Shown here: one piece after another, positions 9,543 to 17,777 of the stretch
How positions within the stretch are numbered: position 1 is the stretch's first letter
Layout: every line of letters starts with the position of its first letter
NCBI GenBank assembly: GCA_016935915.1
Contig: JAFGQB010000077.1
Span: forward strand, 1 to 46,823
Direction: 5' to 3'
Source: Spirochaetota bacterium
GTDB taxonomy: Bacteria > Spirochaetota > GWE2-31-10 > JAFGQB01
Length of the DNA: 46,823 nucleotides
Made by a program: the position numbers and the translations under genes
The notes under the pieces: generated by a model
What the model saw: only the letters and a program-made list of their open reading frames with translations
What the model was told of the DNA's origin: nothing
The model's database searches: none

Positions 9543-10724
9543 TCATAATGTAATCTTATGTCCCATTTTTTCCTTTTTTGTCAAAAGATAGTTGTAATTT
9601 TCAGGTATTACATCAACCTTGAAATTTTCAATTGTTACTTTCAAACCGTGCCTCTTTAATCCTTCGGCTTTATCAGGATTATTGGTCAGTAATCGTACTT
9701 CCTTAAATCCCTGATCTTTTAAAATCCATGCTGCGCAGTGATAATCCCTGTTGTCTACCTTGTGACCCAGCTTTAAATTTGCCTCAACTGTATCAAGTCC
9801 TTTTTTTTGTTGAAGCTGGTATGCTTTTATTTTTTCCCCTAGGCCAATGCCCCTGCCTTCCTGTTTTAAATATAACAGGGCACCGTTTCCTTCATCAGAA
9901 ATTCTCTTTAATGCATAATGGAGCTGGCTTCTGCAGTCGCAGCTCCTGCTGGCAAGAACATCACCTGTAAAACATTCCGAATGAATTCTTACGACTCCCT
10001 TAGTAAAATTACCCTTTGAAAGAAAAACATGTTCTTTATCAGAAAAAAGCTCTTTATAAACTGTTATTTCAAACATTCCATATTCCGTTGTCAATCTGGC
10101 GTTTGAATTTTTTTCTATATTGGGATAATTGAGGTTTTGATATTCAACAAGCTCTTCGATGTCACAGAAGTTGACATTATGCAATTTAGCAAATTCCATT
10201 GCCTCTTCTCTTGAATACATTTCACCTTTATCATTTATCATTTCGCATATCAATGCGCCCTGAGGAAGATCTGACCATTTGCATAAACTGACCCCTGCTT
10301 CTGTGTGTCCTCTTCTCTCAAGCAGAAGCCCTTTTTTTGCAGCCAGAGGAAAAAGATGACCCGGAGTAATGAAATCTTTAAAGTTTTTATTTTTATCTAT
10401 AAGATCAATGGCTGTCAGATATCTTTCAAATGGGGATATTCCTGTTTTTACCTTTTTGCTGTCAACGCTCAAGGTAAATGCTGTGGAATGAGGTACTTTG
10501 TTTAAAGCAGGCATAAATGGAAAACCTTTTTTATCGATTATTTCATCTGATAAAGCGGCACATAAGAGTCCTTTACCGTAGGTTATTAAGAAATTAACTT
10601 TATCTGCGTTTAATTTATCAATGGCAACTATTAAATCCGCTTCATTTTCTCTTTTTACATCATCAAATACAACGACAATGTCACCATTCTGAAAATCTTT
10701 CAATAATTTCCTTATGTCCTTCAT
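9543..10724 (-). CDS. ribBA: bifunctional DHBP synthase / GTP cyclohydrolase II
   Basis: Two-domain riboflavin enzyme of 393 residues. The N-terminal half makes 3,4-dihydroxy-2-butanone 4-phosphate from ribulose 5-phosphate (motifs DDVKRENEADL, PGHLFPLAA, RRGHTEAGVSL). The C-terminal half opens GTP (RIHSECFTGDVLASRSCDC with the zinc cysteines, LYLKQEGRGIGL, and the LTNNPDK segment). The start at 10724 has a strong AGGGGG five bases upstream and gives the expected RibB N terminus. As a result the gene overlaps the end of ribE by 44 bases, more than usual. Confidence 0.96.
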   Translation of the reverse strand: MKDIRKLLKDFQNGDIVVVFDDVKRENEADLIVAIDKLNADKVNFLITYGKGLLCAALSDEIIDKKGFPFMPALNKVPHSTAFTLSVDSKKVKTGISPFERYLTAIDLIDKNKNFKDFITPGHLFPLAAKKGLLLERRGHTEAGVSLCKWSDLPQGALICEMINDKGEMYSREEAMEFAKLHNVNFCDIEELVEYQNLNYPNIEKNSNARLTTEYGMFEITVYKELFSDKEHVFLSKGNFTKGVVRIHSECFTGDVLASRSCDCRSQLHYALKRISDEGNGALLYLKQEGRGIGLGEKIKAYQLQQKKGLDTVEANLKLGHKVDNRDYHCAAWILKDQGFKEVRLLTNNPDKAEGLKRHGLKVTIENFKVDVIPENYNYLLTKKEKMGHKITL

Positions 10725-11313
10725 AAGTTCCCCCTAATTTTGATAAATGATATACATATCTTGATATTATATCTGTTTCGATATGCATATAATCCCCGAT
10801 CTTTTTATTTTTTAAATTGGTTTCATTAAAAGTATGAGGGATTACTGTTACCTTAAAGCTGGAAGATAAAATATCACTTACTGTCAATGAGATGCCATCC
10901 AAAGAAACAGATCCTTTATTTACAATAAAATATTTTAAATTCTTGGGATATAAAAACTCGATAAAAGTATCATCCCTGATCCTGTCCATGCTTATTATCT
11001 TTGCCTTGCCGTCCACATGACCCTGCACTATATGTCCGCCAAGCCTTGATGAAAATGTCAATGCTCTTTCAAGATTAACCTCTTCTTGGATCATGATCTC
11101 TCCGTGATTGAACCTTGAATGTTCTTTTGTGGTTTTGGAAATATAAAAGGATAGGTATTTCGGATAAATATCGGTTATTGTGAGACATAAACCGTTCACT
11201 GCAATGGAGTCACCGATCTTTGATCCTTCAATTACCTTTTTGCAATAAATGTGGAGTCTGCTTGTTTCAAGCTGTTTTACTTTTCCTGTCTCTTCTATTA
11301 TACCAGTAAACAT
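10681..11313 (-). CDS. ribE: riboflavin synthase, alpha subunit
   Basis: Final step of riboflavin synthesis: dismutates two 6,7-dimethyl-8-ribityllumazine molecules. The 210-residue protein starts with the invariant MFTGIIEETG and holds two homologous lumazine-binding barrels, shown by IAVNGLCLTITDI with GGHIVQGHVDG in the first and VSLDGISLTVSDI in the second. The C-terminal trimerisation helix is present. It overlaps ribD by 16 bases and ribBA by 44 bases, so the three are read as one translationally coupled block. Confidence 0.96.
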   Translation of the reverse strand: MFTGIIEETGKVKQLETSRLHIYCKKVIEGSKIGDSIAVNGLCLTITDIYPKYLSFYISKTTKEHSRFNHGEIMIQEEVNLERALTFSSRLGGHIVQGHVDGKAKIISMDRIRDDTFIEFLYPKNLKYFIVNKGSVSLDGISLTVSDILSSSFKVTVIPHTFNETNLKNKKIGDYMHIETDIISRYVYHLSKLGGTYEGHKEIIERFSEW

Positions 11314-12377
11314 AAAGCTTCTCCTCTTGCAAGATCAACCATAAAATTGTCATCCATTAACTTAACATCATTAATTTTAAAATCAGAAAGGTTTTTAATA
11401 TGATTTATTTTTCTCTCCAGAATCAACGGTATCCCGTCATTTCCAAGAAAAGCAGGTTTATAAAATAGAAAAATCCTGTCAACAAGATCATTATTAAGAA
11501 ACCATGAGTAAACATGGCTTCCTCCTTCGACCAGAACAGAATCAATCTTCTTTTCATTACAGAAATCAATAAAATTTTTTTTGTCAGAACTTAACCAGCG
11601 GTTGATTATATAAATATTGCCGCTGTTTTCAGCAAAGCGGAACTTTTCTGTATTTTTCTCGGTAAAAACAAGTTTATCAATCGGTTTTTTTTCAAAACCC
11701 TTAAGCCTGCAGTTCAATTGCGGTTTGTCTTTAATTACGGTGTTATGCCCGATTGCTATGCTTTTTAACCTTAGTCTTAGTTTATGTACGATCTGTCTTG
11801 ACTTTTCATTTGATATCCATTTTGAATCGCCGATGAATGAGGCAATTTTACCGTCAAGAGTGACGGCGGCTTTTATAACTATATAAGGTCTGTTGTTTTT
11901 TTTATTAAAGAAGTATATTGAGTTTAAGTTTTTTCCTTTTTTTTCCATGATATGCGTTTTTACGCTGATTCCTGCTTTTTTAAGTATTTCAATTCCTTTG
12001 CCGTTTACCCTGTTGTCTATATCCTTATTTGCGATGAATACTCTTTTTATTTTCGATTTTATGATCAGGTCAGTGCAGGGGGGTGTTCTTCCATAATGAG
12101 AGCATGGTTCAAGGTTCACATAGAGATCGGAATCTTTAACTTTTTTTTCGCTTAATTTTTTTATTGCGATAACTTCGGCATGAGCCTGTCCGTCCCTTTT
12201 ATGAAAGCCAGTTGAAAGTATTTTATTGTTTTTTACAATCACTGCACCAACCAATGGATTAGGGGAGGTAAATCCAATGCCTTTTTTAGCTTCATTTAAA
12301 GCTATATCCATAAAGAAGTCATTAATGGTATTTTGATTGTTTTTATCAATATTTGTTATTACAGATGCGGTTAACAT
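11298..12377 (-). CDS. ribD: bifunctional pyrimidine deaminase/reductase
   Basis: Performs deamination then side-chain reduction of the pyrimidine formed by GTP cyclohydrolase II. 359 residues. The N-terminal zinc deaminase has HAE (H66-E68) and PCSHYGRTPPC with C92 and C101. The C-terminal DHFR-like reductase contains KAAVTLDGKIAS and LVEGGSHVYSWFL. The first roughly 20 residues precede the usual deaminase start, but the ATG at 12377 follows the Shine-Dalgarno AGGGGAT that is part of the riboswitch expression platform, so it is kept. First gene of the operon. Confidence 0.95.
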   Translation of the reverse strand: MLTASVITNIDKNNQNTINDFFMDIALNEAKKGIGFTSPNPLVGAVIVKNNKILSTGFHKRDGQAHAEVIAIKKLSEKKVKDSDLYVNLEPCSHYGRTPPCTDLIIKSKIKRVFIANKDIDNRVNGKGIEILKKAGISVKTHIMEKKGKNLNSIYFFNKKNNRPYIVIKAAVTLDGKIASFIGDSKWISNEKSRQIVHKLRLRLKSIAIGHNTVIKDKPQLNCRLKGFEKKPIDKLVFTEKNTEKFRFAENSGNIYIINRWLSSDKKNFIDFCNEKKIDSVLVEGGSHVYSWFLNNDLVDRIFLFYKPAFLGNDGIPLILERKINHIKNLSDFKINDVKLMDDNFMVDLARGEALCLLV

Positions 12378-12380
12378 CTG

Positions 12381-12401
12381 ATCCCCTTTGCTTCGGGGAT
12401 T
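12381..12401 (-). promoter_or_regulatory. Shine-Dalgarno sequestering hairpin of the FMN riboswitch
   Basis: On the minus strand ATCCCC pairs with GGGGAT across an eight-base loop, and GGGGAT is the ribosome-binding site of ribD. The same strand's AATCCCCGAAG (12401 to 12391) is a perfect 11-base complement of CTTCGGGGATT at the 5' edge of the riboswitch (12555 to 12545), giving two mutually exclusive pairings. Confidence 0.7.
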
Positions 12402-12442
12402 AATCAGGCAGGTAAAACAGAATTAATTAATATCCTGTTTGT

Positions 12443-12558
12443 TTCCTTCTCCCATCCAGACTTTACTGTCGGCATCGGAATTACACCGATTCTTGCTTTT
12501 TTTTAAAAAGCTCGCGGGCTTTACCGCCGGTATGGACTTTCACCAATCCCCGAAGGAA
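12443..12558 (-). promoter_or_regulatory. FMN riboswitch (RFN element)
   Basis: Aptamer that binds FMN in the leader of the rib operon. Read on the minus strand, it has the conserved core pieces in order: GGGGATTGGTGAAAGTCC, ACCGGCGGTAAAGCCCGCGAG, ATCGGTGTAATTCCGA, and GCCGACAGTAAAGTCTGGATGGGAGAAGG. Outer stem P1 is CCTTC with GAAGG. It lies 65 bases before ribD. The expression platform acts on the ribD ribosome-binding site, so control is probably translational. Confidence 0.96.
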
Positions 12559-12762
12559 TGTAATATTTATAATTTTTAGCATATTTTAATGTTTTTGTAA
12601 AGAAAAAATTATCAATTAATTACAAATTTCATAGCTAAATTATCTCTTTACAAAGATAATTATCTGCACTTAGTGAGCATACTCACTTTTTACGCTGAAT
12701 ATATTCACTATGAAACAGCAGTCATGACAGTTATATGGATATAAGGTCCTTTTTAATTATTT
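12559..12762. other. spacer between the rib leader and the SGNH operon end
   Basis: A+T-rich. It holds the presumed promoter of the rib operon (no convincing -35/-10 pair found) and one hairpin, AGTGAG-CATA-CTCACT followed by TTTT in the plus direction (about 12671-12690), which has no T-run in the minus direction. No gene seen. Confidence 0.4.
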
Positions 12763-14640
12763 TTAATTTTCAAGTTTGTTTGATAAAGTTTTAACAATTT
12801 CCGTTAATTCATCTATTTTTTCAAGAATTACATCTTCCTTGCTCTTTTTTAAATAATTTCTGTTTTTAACAGTGGATATGATTTTATCATCTATTGATTC
12901 TTCTATTTTTTCGGTAAGTAATTGAGCTGCTAAATTATGACCTGCTGAAGACATATGCACATTGTCCCACCAGATAAATCCTTTATCATAATTTTTGTTC
13001 ATGAAATCAAACAGATCGATAACTGGAATGTTATGCTTTTCAGCAATTTTTCTCATGATATCGTGATACTTATATATATTAACGGTTATGTTTTCTATGG
13101 AATTCGATTCCAAAATAAATATTGTCTTGATAAAATGTTCATTGTTCAATCTGATGAATTTCTCTAAAGTTATACTGAAAACTTCAGGACTGCCAAGGTC
13201 AGAAGCATCATTGTTGGATAAATTTATTATGTTTAAACTCGGATTAAATGGAAGATAATAATCTCTGTAGATATTGAAGAGCTGATAGGAAACCATTCCC
13301 TGCACTGATGCATTAATACATTCATATTTCATATGTTTATATGATTTCTTATTTAAATTATCTTCAATCAGATTGACGAATGTTTCGCCGAAATCCCTTG
13401 CTCCTGAACCCCATGTTTGTGAAGTGCCGATAAAAACGATTCGACAGACACCGGGCTTAAGATTTAAATGATATTGATTCCTGTTATTTTCGATTGTTAT
13501 TTTTGCAGAATTATAGAGATCCTGAAGGTAGTCATTTTTTATATCGCCGAAATTAATTTCTGTAGCGTTATTATTTTCGTCAAGGTCGATATTTTCTGGA
13601 TTTTCATTATTGGTTTTATTTATTTCAACATCATTGTCTTCGATGTTTTCATCTTTATCGTTTGTTAGTTCTATATTCTCCTCATTATTAATTTCTTCAA
13701 TGAAAGGATTTATTTCCTGCTTAAATAATGATTCTTTTGAAGGATATCTGGTTGATTTCCAGCTTAAATAGATATTAATAATTAATGTACCAAAAGATAA
13801 ATTTAAGCCTATCAGTAAAATCCATAATAAAGCAATTTTAAAATTATGGGTGGTAAAAAAAATTATCACTAAGATCAATAAATCCAATAAACTTATAATC
13901 AATAAAAAAAACAAGAAAAATTTGATAAATTTATTTTTAATGCTGAAATCTTCTTTAAATATAATCTTTGAATTTTTATCTAGTACTATTATATTGTCAA
14001 TATAAACATTTTTTGATGACCCTTTAAATCCTATGAACTGATCATTAAGATTTTTTTCTAAAATTTCAGCAGTCAACATATTATTAATAAAAAGTTTAAT
14101 TGTGTTGTCGGTTAATATTAATTTTACGTTATTCCATTTATTTCTTTTTATTATCGCTTCATTAAAATTAAGTTCTTTCTTTGTTTTAAAAAGCCCTATA
14201 TTATCGGCTTTAAAATAAATGTTTTTAAAATTGCTGTTAAAGCTTAATCTGAAACCGCTGTAACCATAATTGTTTTTATTATAAATTATGCTGAAATATG
14301 CAAGATCTGTGAGTATAAAATCAAATTCCAATTTACGGAAAGGCAGTCTGTTTTTATGTATTAATTCATGATAGCCAAACCATGCTCCCAGATTTAATAT
14401 GTTCCCTGCTAATGCATTTGTAGTGTTCATGTAATTTTCTGCACCGATTAGATCTATTTCATTTTCCATTTTTTGCGATATCCATTTACCGTTGTTACTA
14501 AGGGTGTTTTTATTTAAAAAATATATCTTTGTTAATAAATAAGATGATATTATTTGGATACAAAGTATTATCAATACAAGAAGAAATAGCTCAATCGTTT
14601 TTACGTTAAATATTTTTTTTATTGTTATATTTTTTAACAT
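12763..14640 (-). CDS. membrane-anchored SGNH hydrolase with ConA-like domain
   Basis: A 625-residue protein with TM1 (about 17-40), a beta-rich region (about 85-232) resembling a laminin G/concanavalin A-like carbohydrate-binding domain, and two TM segments (about 238-262 and 267-292). An acidic Asn/Asp/Glu-rich linker follows (about 305-370), then an SGNH esterase/acetyltransferase-like domain (about 398-582) and a C-terminal coiled coil. SGNH blocks: GTSQTWG with S407, G448, N477 in LSNND, and DNVH with D559 and H562. Such enzymes add or remove acyl groups on surface glycans. It lies 12 bases after a second SGNH gene. The substrate is unknown. Confidence 0.7.
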   Translation of the reverse strand: MLKNITIKKIFNVKTIELFLLVLIILCIQIISSYLLTKIYFLNKNTLSNNGKWISQKMENEIDLIGAENYMNTTNALAGNILNLGAWFGYHELIHKNRLPFRKLEFDFILTDLAYFSIIYNKNNYGYSGFRLSFNSNFKNIYFKADNIGLFKTKKELNFNEAIIKRNKWNNVKLILTDNTIKLFINNMLTAEILEKNLNDQFIGFKGSSKNVYIDNIIVLDKNSKIIFKEDFSIKNKFIKFFLFFLLIISLLDLLILVIIFFTTHNFKIALLWILLIGLNLSFGTLIINIYLSWKSTRYPSKESLFKQEINPFIEEINNEENIELTNDKDENIEDNDVEINKTNNENPENIDLDENNNATEINFGDIKNDYLQDLYNSAKITIENNRNQYHLNLKPGVCRIVFIGTSQTWGSGARDFGETFVNLIEDNLNKKSYKHMKYECINASVQGMVSYQLFNIYRDYYLPFNPSLNIINLSNNDASDLGSPEVFSITLEKFIRLNNEHFIKTIFILESNSIENITVNIYKYHDIMRKIAEKHNIPVIDLFDFMNKNYDKGFIWWDNVHMSSAGHNLAAQLLTEKIEESIDDKIISTVKNRNYLKKSKEDVILEKIDELTEIVKTLSNKLEN

Positions 14641-14652
14641 TCAAAATCCATT

Positions 14653-16098
14653 CTATTCTATAAATAATGATCTTTTTATTCCTTCAACCTTTTCTGTTAT
14701 TCCTGAAAAATCATAATTAAGATTATCTATTATGATTTTTGATTCATTTTCTGAAAAATCTTTTTTTATTACCTCGGCAGCAAAGAAAATACCTAATAAT
14801 TCATGACCGTCATTATTATAATGAACAAAATCATTAAAATATCGTTTTCTTAAATCATTGCGATCCGTTTCATTGTATGTAAAACAGGTTTCAGGATTCC
14901 TGTATATAACATCCCTTGTTTTATTTTTTTGATATTTTTCGGTAAGTTCTTCGAGTTTAAATAATATATTGTAAAAAAAGTAAGACAGGCTTTCATCCAG
15001 ATTGGCATATAATACGTTTTTATCCTTGTTATTTACATAAAATTCCTTTAATTTTAACATTAATTTGGTTTTATATATTTCTTTTTTTGATTTATCGGTT
15101 TCTAAAATATAATTATGATGATCAAAGGAGAATCCTTCGGATTTAGGCTGAGAACTTAAGATAAATTTGGCGTTTTCAAAATGTGATAAAATTGATTCCT
15201 GGGCATATAAATAAAAATCAATCTGCCTGTCTATTTCATTCCATTTTGTATTAATTATTACTCTGAATCTTGAATCTTTACTCTCTGTATTATATACAAG
15301 ATTTCCCCAGTTTTCATTTTCCTTTATATTTCTGCTCTCATCGTTGTCTTCATTATCAAGATCGTTTCTTGTGGTTTTTGTCAAAAAGCGGAAAAAACTG
15401 GAGTGCTTTGCCATAAATCTTGCAAATGGTTTTCGTACTCTTTTACCTTCCAGATAAAAACGCATTGAAGGCCAGAACATCGGATTACCGACTCCGGCAC
15501 TATGGTCGCAAAATGAGTTAATATCATTGATCCCATCCATAACTATGATCCAGTCAGGATCAAACTGCTTTCCGTATAAAGCAAGACCGATGAATTCCTG
15601 AAATGCCACCCAGCTGCCCATCGCTATGTTTATTACTTCATATTTATATTTTGACTGATACTTATTTAAATATTTTTCAAGCTGAGCGGTAATTACATGT
15701 TCATCGCTTGATGCTCCGTGTCCGTGAACAGATGAACCGCCGGTCATGACAATAACTTTAGTGTTTTTATCCTTTATAAATTTTTGATAAGGAACAAATT
15801 CATAATCATATTTGCTTGAAAACTGAAGATTATTGGGCTTTAAACAAGCAGAATATTTTTTTTTTGAATAATTGCTGACATAAAATTCATTCTGATTTTG
15901 AGGCAGATCGCTGTACCACATGATATAAGGATGAAATCTCACATCCAGATTGACTGTTGCCTTTGGTATTTTTTCGATTATATTAAATGCAATCTCTATC
16001 AGTATCACTGCGATTATAAAAATGATTAAGTTGACCACTATGATGTGAAATTTTTTATTTTTTATATTTTTATTTTTGTTTTTATTTTTCTTTTTCAT
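14653..16098 (-). CDS. membrane-anchored SGNH hydrolase-like protein
   Basis: 481 residues from the chosen ATG at 16098, which has GGAG seven bases upstream; an ATG five codons earlier has no ribosome-binding site. The N terminus is a Lys/Asn repeat (KNKNKNKN) followed by one membrane segment, so the catalytic part is extracytoplasmic. SGNH blocks are TGGSSVHG (Ser), NIAMGSW (Gly), DGINDIN (Asn) and DFVHYNNDGH (Asp/His). The family includes deacetylases and O-acyltransferases of surface polysaccharides. It follows a DUF5989-like gene, a combination found in glycan-modification operons. The substrate is unknown. Confidence 0.7.
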   Translation of the reverse strand: MKKKNKNKNKNIKNKKFHIIVVNLIIFIIAVILIEIAFNIIEKIPKATVNLDVRFHPYIMWYSDLPQNQNEFYVSNYSKKKYSACLKPNNLQFSSKYDYEFVPYQKFIKDKNTKVIVMTGGSSVHGHGASSDEHVITAQLEKYLNKYQSKYKYEVINIAMGSWVAFQEFIGLALYGKQFDPDWIIVMDGINDINSFCDHSAGVGNPMFWPSMRFYLEGKRVRKPFARFMAKHSSFFRFLTKTTRNDLDNEDNDESRNIKENENWGNLVYNTESKDSRFRVIINTKWNEIDRQIDFYLYAQESILSHFENAKFILSSQPKSEGFSFDHHNYILETDKSKKEIYKTKLMLKLKEFYVNNKDKNVLYANLDESLSYFFYNILFKLEELTEKYQKNKTRDVIYRNPETCFTYNETDRNDLRKRYFNDFVHYNNDGHELLGIFFAAEVIKKDFSENESKIIIDNLNYDFSGITEKVEGIKRSLFIE

Positions 16099-16272
16099 TT
16101 TGTACTCCAACATTATATATTATAAAAAAGTGTTGCTATTTCTGCAATATTCTTGTTTTTAAAAAAAATGTTTTTTTATTATTCAGAATTGAATACAAGA
16201 TAAATTTTCATTTAAAAGTTATTCTATTTTTCCTTAAAACAAAGAGTAAATAAATAGACTTAATGCCGAACT

Positions 16273-16395
16273 CTAACTGAATAAGATCAATAGAGAAAAT
16301 ATTGCGAAAATAATGAAAATCGGTAAAAGATTGTATTTCTTCCTGACTTTTAGAAACGACCAATTTTCAAAAATAATGGATTTGTTTTTAGACAT
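16273..16395 (-). CDS. DUF5989-like small membrane protein (40 aa)
   Basis: A short gene missed by length filters. It has GAGGAG six bases before ATG, an in-frame stop after 40 codons, and a good promoter just upstream (16432-16460). The peptide holds WSFLKVRKKYNLLPIFIIF followed by a single hydrophobic helix, matching the FLRVRKKxWLLPI core I recall for DUF5989. It ends soon after the helix and lacks the usual extracytoplasmic tail. DUF5989 genes typically sit next to SGNH hydrolases and SxtJ/carbamoyltransferase genes, and two SGNH genes follow here. The function is not known. Confidence 0.75.
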   Translation of the reverse strand: MSKNKSIIFENWSFLKVRKKYNLLPIFIIFAIFSLLILFS

Positions 16396-16431
16396 GAATT
16401 ACTCCTCATAAAAATAATATATTTTTTTATA

Positions 16432-16460
16432 ATTATAGTCTCAGTTATTAATAAAGTCAA
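16432..16460 (-). promoter_or_regulatory. promoter of the DUF5989-SGNH operon
   Basis: On the minus strand, TTGACT (16460-16455), a 17-base spacer, and TATAAT (16437-16432), about 35 bases before the ATG of the 40-codon gene. Confidence 0.7.
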
Positions 16461-16529
16461 TATATATTGATCAGGAAATACAATGAAAAAATTTTAAAGG
16501 GATAAATATTATATAAAATTGAGTATATA

Positions 16530-17777
16530 TTATAAATACACCAATGGCAGAGGAACTTTGATGATTAAAACCTTATCTTCACTTCTGTATTTTAAAATAT
16601 TATTAAAATTTGTTTCTTCGGTACTTTCGAAGACTCTTGTATAAAAATGATTGTTTTTAAAATATGGAACAATAACTGCAATGTGGCTTGTTTCTAGTAA
16701 AATAGGCATCTGCTTCCTTAATCTGTTAAAGATCAAAATATAAAAATATGATGGGTCTTTTTGCTGGTCTCTGAATAAAATTTCATACAGATCTTTTACA
16801 TCATATCCTCTGAGCCTTGTATAATTCAAATAAGTATCTTTATCATATTCTTGAGCTTTTAAATTATTATAGCTGTAATAATTGTTTATTTCATCTGCAA
16901 GGTTTTTTACCCAGTCATATCCGAAAAAAGTATCATATTCCATTTCTTTATATCTGTAAGTTATATTTTGGCGTTCATCAATACGTCTTTTTTTCAGATC
17001 CGATATTTTCAACCATTTAAAATCTTTTTCCTTCAGTCGTATATAATTGTCAACAATGTCTTTTATAAAGCCGCTGCAGTTTAATCCTTCTTTTCCTTTT
17101 TTTTGCAGTTTTTCATTTTCTATATAAACAAATTGTCCGAAATGGTCCCTTGCTCCGTCATCATTATAGTTATATGCAAGAGAAGGTTTTATCACCTTAT
17201 CGATAAATTTCAACTTTATTTCGCTGTTGTCTTCCTCAATTAGAAGTTTTTCTCTGATATTGTTAATATCAAGAAGTGCTTTGATCGAATTAAAGGATAT
17301 ATATTTCAATGAATCAAAGTTAAAATAATAATGAATATTTTTTTTATATTCTTTGCCGAAAAGGTAGATATCTGCATTGTTTGGATTATTTTTATCAAAA
17401 AATACATAAGAGTTATGCTTATAATGATAATAAACTTTTACCTTTAAAAGTTCTTTTTCCGGATTGAACTGATAACTAAAAGCTCCGTAACTGTATTTTT
17501 CGGTGTAATCATTTGATTCGGGTGCAAAAAAAAGTATTTCATAATTGCCCTGATCAATTTTGGTAATAATAAAAAATCTTTTGCCCCTGTCTATTTTTTT
17601 AATAACTATATTTTTATAAAGATCCCAGTTTTTGTCATCCAGGAAAAACTGTTTTCTTATATTTACAGAATCGACAAAAATATTTATATTGGAACTCTGG
17701 GCAGGTAATAATGTATTTGACAAAGTTAAAATAATAAATATTAATAATATGATCTTTTTATTCAATATATATTTCAT
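16530..17777 (-). CDS. secreted NlpC/P60-like putative cysteine peptidase
   Basis: A 415-residue exported protein: the N-terminal signal peptide ends near residue 26 (LLPAQS). The middle is a beta-rich region of unknown type. The C-terminal half contains GLNCSGFIKDIVDNY with C234, like the DCSGF nucleophile motif of NlpC/P60 enzymes, and ETSHIAVIVP with H365, placed like the catalytic histidine. About 130 residues lie between them, longer than in a compact NlpC/P60 domain, so the assignment is tentative. Peptidoglycan or envelope hydrolysis is the likely role. It overlaps the upstream fusion gene by 20 bases, so it is cotranscribed with it and gpsA. Confidence 0.5.
   Translation of the reverse strand: MKYILNKKIILLIFIILTLSNTLLPAQSSNINIFVDSVNIRKQFFLDDKNWDLYKNIVIKKIDRGKRFFIITKIDQGNYEILFFAPESNDYTEKYSYGAFSYQFNPEKELLKVKVYYHYKHNSYVFFDKNNPNNADIYLFGKEYKKNIHYYFNFDSLKYISFNSIKALLDINNIREKLLIEEDNSEIKLKFIDKVIKPSLAYNYNDDGARDHFGQFVYIENEKLQKKGKEGLNCSGFIKDIVDNYIRLKEKDFKWLKISDLKKRRIDERQNITYRYKEMEYDTFFGYDWVKNLADEINNYYSYNNLKAQEYDKDTYLNYTRLRGYDVKDLYEILFRDQQKDPSYFYILIFNRLRKQMPILLETSHIAVIVPYFKNNHFYTRVFESTEETNFNNILKYRSEDKVLIIKVPLPLVYL

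Noticed and set aside
9360-9548. A 62-codon plus-strand frame between ribBA and ribH
   Set aside because: It lies across the rib operon spacer and an inverted repeat, antisense to the operon, with no start signal.
16114-16272. A second microprotein between the DUF5989-like and SGNH genes
   Set aside because: The only start with a ribosome-binding-like site gives about ten codons before a stop.
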